Source: Candidatus Sulfotelmatobacter sp. (GTDB taxonomy: Bacteria; Acidobacteriota; Terriglobia; Terriglobales; Acidobacteriaceae). Taken from it: a stretch of DNA of 7,781 nucleotides. The notes under the pieces were generated by a model that saw only the letters and a program-made list of their open reading frames with translations, was not told the origin of the DNA and ran no database searches. Below are positions 5,301 to 7,781 of this stretch, in pieces. Within the stretch, counting starts at the first letter, position 1. Each line of letters opens with the position of its first letter. The stretch covers positions 1-7,781 of the forward strand of contig JASIKQ010000146.1 in NCBI GenBank assembly GCA_030049565.1. Reading direction: 5' to 3'. A program made the translations under genes and the position numbers.

Positions 5301-7059
5301 CCGCATTGGTGAGGTCGGCATGGGTGCCGTCGGTGTAATTGCCAGTGGCCGTGAATGACTGCGTGGTGCCCAGCGCAATGGATGGGTTGGCCGGGGTTAT
5401 GGTGATGGAGGTGAGTCCAGCAGGCCCCACGGTGAGAGTCGAGGTAGACGCGGTGATGTTACCGGGAGCGGCTGCGGAGATAGTGACCATGCCTTGGGCC
5501 ACGCTGGTGGCGAGGCCGGCGTTTGTGCCAGAGGCGACGATCGTGGCCACTGCGCTGTTATTCGAGCTCCAGGTCACGGAAGCAGTAACGTTTTGCATGG
5601 TGCCGTCAGTGAATGTGCCAGTGGCGGTGAACTGCTGGGTTTGCCCCAAATACCAAGTGGCGATTGTCGTCGGGCTGATGGCGATGGACTGCAGAATGGC
5701 GGGGGTCACGGTAACCGATGCATTGCCGGTGACCGATCCCAAGGTTGCGCTGACTGTGGCAGTTCCGATGGCGGCGGCGGCCACCAGACCCTGACTGCCT
5801 GCCACATTGCTGACCGTAACATCGGAGGAGTTCGAGGACCAGGAGACTTGTGTTGTTAAGTCCTGCGTACTGTTATTGCTGTAGACGCCGGTAGCGTATA
5901 ACTGCACAGACGTACCATTCGCCAGAGAGGGCGTTGCGGGAGTAGTGGAGCCTTGCGTACTCGCCACGACGATAGTCTGGAGAGTGGGGGCAATGACGGT
6001 GAGCTCAACCGCAGGAGAGTTGACGCCATTCAAGGTTGCGGTGATGTTTGATATTCCGCCACCGACGCCGATGGCGAGACCTCCGGCCGTAATTGTTGCT
6101 ACACCCGGCATGGATGAGCTCCAGGCAACCGCAGCCGTCAAATTTTCCACGAGCCCGTTTTTGAACTTACCCGTGGCGGTGAATTGCTGCATGCCTCCCA
6201 GAGGGATTGAAGGATTGGCCGGAGTCACCGTGATTGACCTCAAGCCAATGACATTGCCGGTGCCGGTCAGATCGACCAGATTCGGACTACCCAAAGCGTC
6301 GTAGCTAACTGTGAGCGATCCTGAACGAGTACCAACCTCGCTAGGTGTGAACGTCACCCCGAAAGCGCAGTTCAGTCCCGCGCCAACGCTGGCGCCGCAG
6401 TTGTTGCTGGCCACAGCGAAATCTCCGCTCACGACAGGCGTCGAAACGGGCACAGATGTGTTCAGATGGTTCGTCAGTGTTACTGTCTCAGTCGCGCTCG
6501 TTGTGCCCACAACGCGGCTGGTAAACGTCAGACTGGTTGGGGCAACCGTAACGGGCAAGGTACCCGTCCCGGTGAGGCTAACTGACTGCGGACTTGTGGT
6601 CGTGCTGTCGGTAACGGTCAGCATGGCCGTTCGGCTTCCCAGGCCGGATGGCGTGAATGTGACGGGGATGCTGCAGCTTTTTTTCGCACCGAGCTTGTTC
6701 GGGCTAATCGGGCAGTTACCGCCCCACGCATAATCCCCTGGCGCAGTCCCACCGCCGATTGCTATGCTAACTATGGTCACGGGCACAGCCTGGGTGTTTT
6801 TGAATGTGGCAGTCTTTGAAATGCTTGCCACGCCCACGGCGTGGCTGCCGAAGGACAACGTCGAGGGCGTTAGCGTGGTCTGCGCAGACGCTGACGAAAC
6901 GAAGGCCATGGAACAAGCCAAGAAGGTAATCACGAGGCAGAAGCGGTTTCTCACATTCAGAACCAGGCAGCGCGGCCGTTCGTCATTCCCTTTCATTCGC
7001 GCAGCGGCGACGATAAAGTTCAATAAGGCTGGGATTATCGCGGTAACAAAGATTTTCAT
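2365..7059 (-). CDS. Giant secreted multidomain Agd3-like (CE18-type) polysaccharide deacetylase with choice-of-anchor-D and Big_2 repeats
   Basis: This is a 1564-residue protein; numbering is from the ATG at 7059, chosen because AAGGA lies 7 bases upstream. An in-frame GTG at 7077 and ATG at 6996 (residue 22) are alternatives. A hydrophobic segment at 40-59 ends in SSASA-Q, a good signal-peptidase I site. Then come two choice-of-anchor-D domains (about 61-166 and 169-269) and six Big_2 Ig-like domains (about 272-357, 359-454, 456-546, 547-634, 637-729, 731-811), each opening with an SITVTPA-like strand and a QQFTATG-like motif. Residues about 834-1045 resemble the N-terminal, CBM87-like domain of Agd3 (YESFFGVRQLNW). 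From about 1055 comes a NodB-like deacetylase of CE18 type: VDD (Asp1064, Asp1065), HTFDH (His1250, His1254), RHPNDIYYN near 1372 and FHQ (His1435), which fit a metal-dependent Asp-His-His site. A beta-rich end domain covers about 1494-1564. Four cysteines in the C-terminal part could form two disulfides. The likely role is extracellular binding and de-N-acetylation of an amino-sugar exopolysaccharide. The substrate is inferred from fungal Agd3, which acts on galactosaminogalactan. Confidence 0.75.
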   Translation of the reverse strand: MKIFVTAIIPALLNFIVAAARMKGNDERPRCLVLNVRNRFCLVITFLACSMAFVSSASAQTTLTPSTLSFGSHAVGVASISKTATFKNTQAVPVTIVSIAIGGGTAPGDYAWGGNCPISPNKLGAKKSCSIPVTFTPSGLGSRTAMLTVTDSTTTSPQSVSLTGTGTLPVTVAPTSLTFTSRVVGTTSATETVTLTNHLNTSVPVSTPVVSGDFAVASNNCGASVGAGLNCAFGVTFTPSEVGTRSGSLTVSYDALGSPNLVDLTGTGNVIGLRSITVTPANPSIPLGGMQQFTATGKFKNGLVENLTAAVAWSSSMPGVATITAGGLAIGVGGGISNITATLNGVNSPAVELTVIAPTLQTIVVASTQGSTTPATPSLANGTSVQLYATGVYSNNSTQDLTTQVSWSSNSSDVTVSNVAGSQGLVAAAAIGTATVSATLGSVTGNASVTVTPAILQSIAISPTTIATWYLGQTQQFTATGTFTDGTMQNVTASVTWSSNNSAVATIVASGTNAGLATSVAQGMVTISAAAPGNITASTSTLTVGPAGLTSITITPANPSIALGTTQSFTATGNYTDGTHADLTNAVTWTATPDPSGAATFNGNVATATAQGIVTVTATSASGPAGTTQLTITGAVLSSIAVTPATVTIYQGASQQFSATGTFSDGTIQDLTATASWSTSNGAVATISTSGASAGLATSVGGGTTSISAAVGAIISTSTGGDGVLTVVGITSITVSPAGVSLGLNGTQQFTAMATYSDNTTADVTNAATWTSYNPQVVSVGTSGTTSPTTPGLATVLVANNSAVAVTATLGNIPPFGATNTGWVSALSSLPVVCTTVTVDMQLLVVNNSTANGGAGYADFPAIQQILNYVGTPYTVVDASSGTLPPLSDGACHGYFQGVIYAFGDDIYTWNPYSLAASLASYESFFGVRQLNWNTDPTPDFGLNYYTGYIPDTGTDSGTFTPASVPIFFYANTATPLAISNAFIYLTTPDPPSGGTVTPLLVDPSGNTLSAITQFPDGRQYLSQMFDSNQYLTHDLVVAYGLLNWVTNGVFLGDYHVYASPQVDDFFIDDSEWIPGTSCEDPITHDRTPPDASNLPVFRVNVADMAQVVSWQNGIQSDPSGLFSNFKLTVAFNGVGTAGNGDWTGLTAPITATSSTNNLATFTTADFSGLPGTQVTVSGTTNGGEVFNGTWTILSVTSSSSTTPATTWFTATVAGSGTTAQQAETGTAAVADDLTANLQSYQGSFHWISHTFDHPNTLNNMAKSTRDGNGDDIDLEVLTNLWVASSGGVNLDTDPSDTLVQLTFTDFNPANMVTPGITGLNDPNVPGYLNADDIQNVVTDTSVIGQPNNGPNPSPNVGIVNSYEPAIYEVPRHPNDIYYNVANWNDDQAEFDCIYSYPTPDPPFNTYTAPQILNFVSSSFVSNMLIGDMDPEMFHQPDLHFSDNSAALGVPSPYVSSLLTDTYNQTFSLYKSLYNLPVLSPTLDQAAVLMQNRNSFNQSAVTASITGFGSANPQITIIMPSGASVSSAVIPITGLTSTGSEVYGGQNISHLNMTPGLTITLPLQ
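4627..6246 (-). repeat. Six tandem Big_2 repeats within the giant gene
   Basis: DNA units of roughly 240-290 bases encode the six Ig-like domains. The segment encoding the QQFTATG strand recurs as near-copies: plus-strand GTGAACTGCTGG near 5625 and CTGAACTGCTGG near 5085, and related GTGAATTGCTG near 6180 and 4807. Domains 3 and 5 resemble each other more than their neighbours, and so do 4 and 6, which suggests duplication of a two-domain block. This repeat tract may be prone to recombination or assembly collapse. Confidence 0.7.
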
Positions 7060-7066
7060 TTTGGCA

Positions 7067-7072
7067 TCCTTA
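7067..7072 (-). promoter_or_regulatory. Ribosome binding site deciding the start of the giant gene
   Basis: On the minus strand TAAGGA ends 7 bases before the ATG at 7059. It overlaps the frame opened by the GTG at 7077, which has no comparable site, and it is well placed for 7059. The ATG at 6996 has no site upstream. Confidence 0.65.
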
Positions 7073-7112
7073 GGCACGCAAGATTAAAAAACATGGGACG
7101 CCGGGCATCTCG

Positions 7113-7141
7113 AAAAGGCTTCTTACTTCATGAAACCTTTT
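7113..7141. repeat. Inverted repeat upstream of the giant gene
   Basis: AAAAGGCTTC (7113-7122) and GAAACCTTTT (7132-7141) form a 10-base stem with one mismatch around a 9-base loop. On either strand it ends in four T residues. It lies 54 bases upstream of the ATG, so it could be a leader-RNA structure, an operator, or the terminator of a transcript entering from the right-hand gene. Confidence 0.4.
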
Positions 7142-7310
7142 GGGGAGGACCTCGTTATTTAGTTTTGTTGGTTGTGGGCTGCTTCCTCGACGCAGAACAC
7201 ATTGCGATATTCCCGTCTTCCCTGTCAATGTTGACGGGTTTGCAAACAAACCAACGTATTCGAAGTAACGAAACATCCCAGTTTTTACTCAAAATCCCTC
7301 CCTCAACTAT

Positions 7311-7329
7311 CGCCTTCCATGAGAAGGCG
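7311..7329. repeat. Perfect 7-bp GC-rich hairpin
   Basis: CGCCTTC (7311-7317), loop CATGA, GAAGGCG (7323-7329). It is stable enough to fold in RNA from either strand, but no T-tract follows on either side. It lies between the right-edge gene ending at 7701 and the giant gene, both minus-strand, so it may help end transcription of the former or be part of a long leader. Confidence 0.4.
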
Positions 7330-7700
7330 GGCGTGGGTAACGCGAGTGTTTTGGCAGGCGGTAGCTTGGCTCGGACAAGAAGAAATCGCTCGCGCCCAAC
7401 CAACGGGACCGGCGGCACACAGCAGCGTCGATGGCATATGCAGAGTATGGAGTAGGGAGGTCCGAACAGGGCCAGATATTTTCCTAAGATCTGCGCTCCT
7501 CTCGTGTTAGAAGACTAGCGAAGCGATGACGAAGCGAAACGACACTCCACCTCTATTTCCAATCGCCCTGAAGGGTGAATGCAGCCCAATATTATGGGTC
7601 CTGCCAGCGCTTCTGAGTCATCAACTCATAACCGCGCCGCACCTGCGATTTAGTTCATCTAATAACAGCGAGGCAGGTTCCCAGTCTGGCAAAGTCCAAC

Positions 7701-7781
7701 CTATTTCGGAGTCAAGTCCATCAATTCGACAATCCGTTTGAAGGGAATTTTGGCCGTTTCGTTCAGTTCCTTGACCACATC
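7701..7781 (-). CDS. C-terminal end of an unidentified protein entering from the right edge
   Basis: The minus-strand frame is open from the window edge to TAG at 7703-7701 and encodes 26 residues, DVVKELNETAKIPFKRIVEL followed by MDLTPK. The composition is that of a normal folded protein: an amphipathic helix with regularly spaced Lys/Glu and Ile/Leu/Val. It is too short to assign a family. It lies on the same strand as the giant gene, but nearly 640 bases separate them, so a shared operon is doubtful. Its true length and identity lie outside the window. Confidence 0.5.
   Translation of the reverse strand, partial: DVVKELNETAKIPFKRIVELMDLTPK

Larger units (their letters stand above)
7078..7700. 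other. Non-coding stretch upstream of the giant gene
   Basis: No frame here looks like a gene. The longest are 120 codons on plus (7093-7455) and 87 on minus (7155-7418); both have low-complexity, Pro/Arg-rich or patchy composition and lack a convincing start site. Visible elements are the inverted repeat at 7113-7141, a perfect 10-base palindrome GTTTGCAAAC (7238-7247), a 7-bp hairpin at 7311-7329 and a direct repeat CGAAGCGA at 7519-7526 and 7530-7537. I could not identify a clear promoter for the giant gene, which must lie in the left part of this stretch. There is no sign of a transposase or tRNA. Confidence 0.55.

Noticed and set aside
4627..6246. Periodic DNA repeats as a possible CRISPR or satellite array
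   Set aside because: The period of roughly 240-290 bases stays in frame and encodes Big_2 domains; the repeats are diverged coding repeats without spacers.
7155..7418. 87-codon minus-strand frame upstream of the giant gene
   Set aside because: There is no ribosome binding site, the composition is irregular, and it runs through the hairpin and palindrome. It would be worth reviving only if homologues show conservation.

Overview
The window most resembles an Acidobacteriota-type chromosome: moderately high GC, large intergenic gaps, secreted proteins built from choice-of-anchor-D (ASH/HYDIN-like) and bacterial Ig-like group 2 (Big_2) modules, and a winged-helix regulator of the type that opens many multidomain regulators in that phylum. 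This assignment is an inference from protein style, not from a marker gene.

Layout. Positions 1-140 hold the 5' end of a minus-strand winged-helix transcriptional regulator that runs off the left edge. It is divergent from a plus-strand lipoprotein gene (315-1142). That lipoprotein has a lipobox, a Gly/Ser linker, one choice-of-anchor-D domain and a cysteine-rich C-terminus ending in a pattern that fits an inhibitor cystine knot. Next come two small uncharacterised genes in convergent orientation (1232-1486 plus, 1533-1820 minus). A 544-base non-coding stretch with a perfect hairpin and a T-rich inverted repeat follows.

The centre, 2365-7059 on the minus strand, is one secreted protein of 1564 residues. 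It has two choice-of-anchor-D domains, six Big_2 domains and a C-terminal region that looks like an Agd3-type polysaccharide deacetylase (CBM87-like plus CE18-like). The probable metal-binding motifs (VDD, HTFDH, FHQ) are all present. A roughly 95-residue beta-rich module appears to be inserted between the first two motifs. About 620 non-coding bases with hairpins follow, and the last 26 codons of another minus-strand gene enter from the right edge.

Function together: the two annotatable secreted proteins share the choice-of-anchor-D module and are probably cell-surface or extracellular. The large one probably binds and de-N-acetylates an amino-sugar polysaccharide; the lipoprotein may be an adhesive or binding factor. 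Nothing ties them into one operon: they are on opposite strands and more than 1.2 kb apart. I see no transposase, CRISPR array, tRNA or rRNA. The best candidates for something little described are the cystine-knot-like lipoprotein tail and the architecture of the giant deacetylase.
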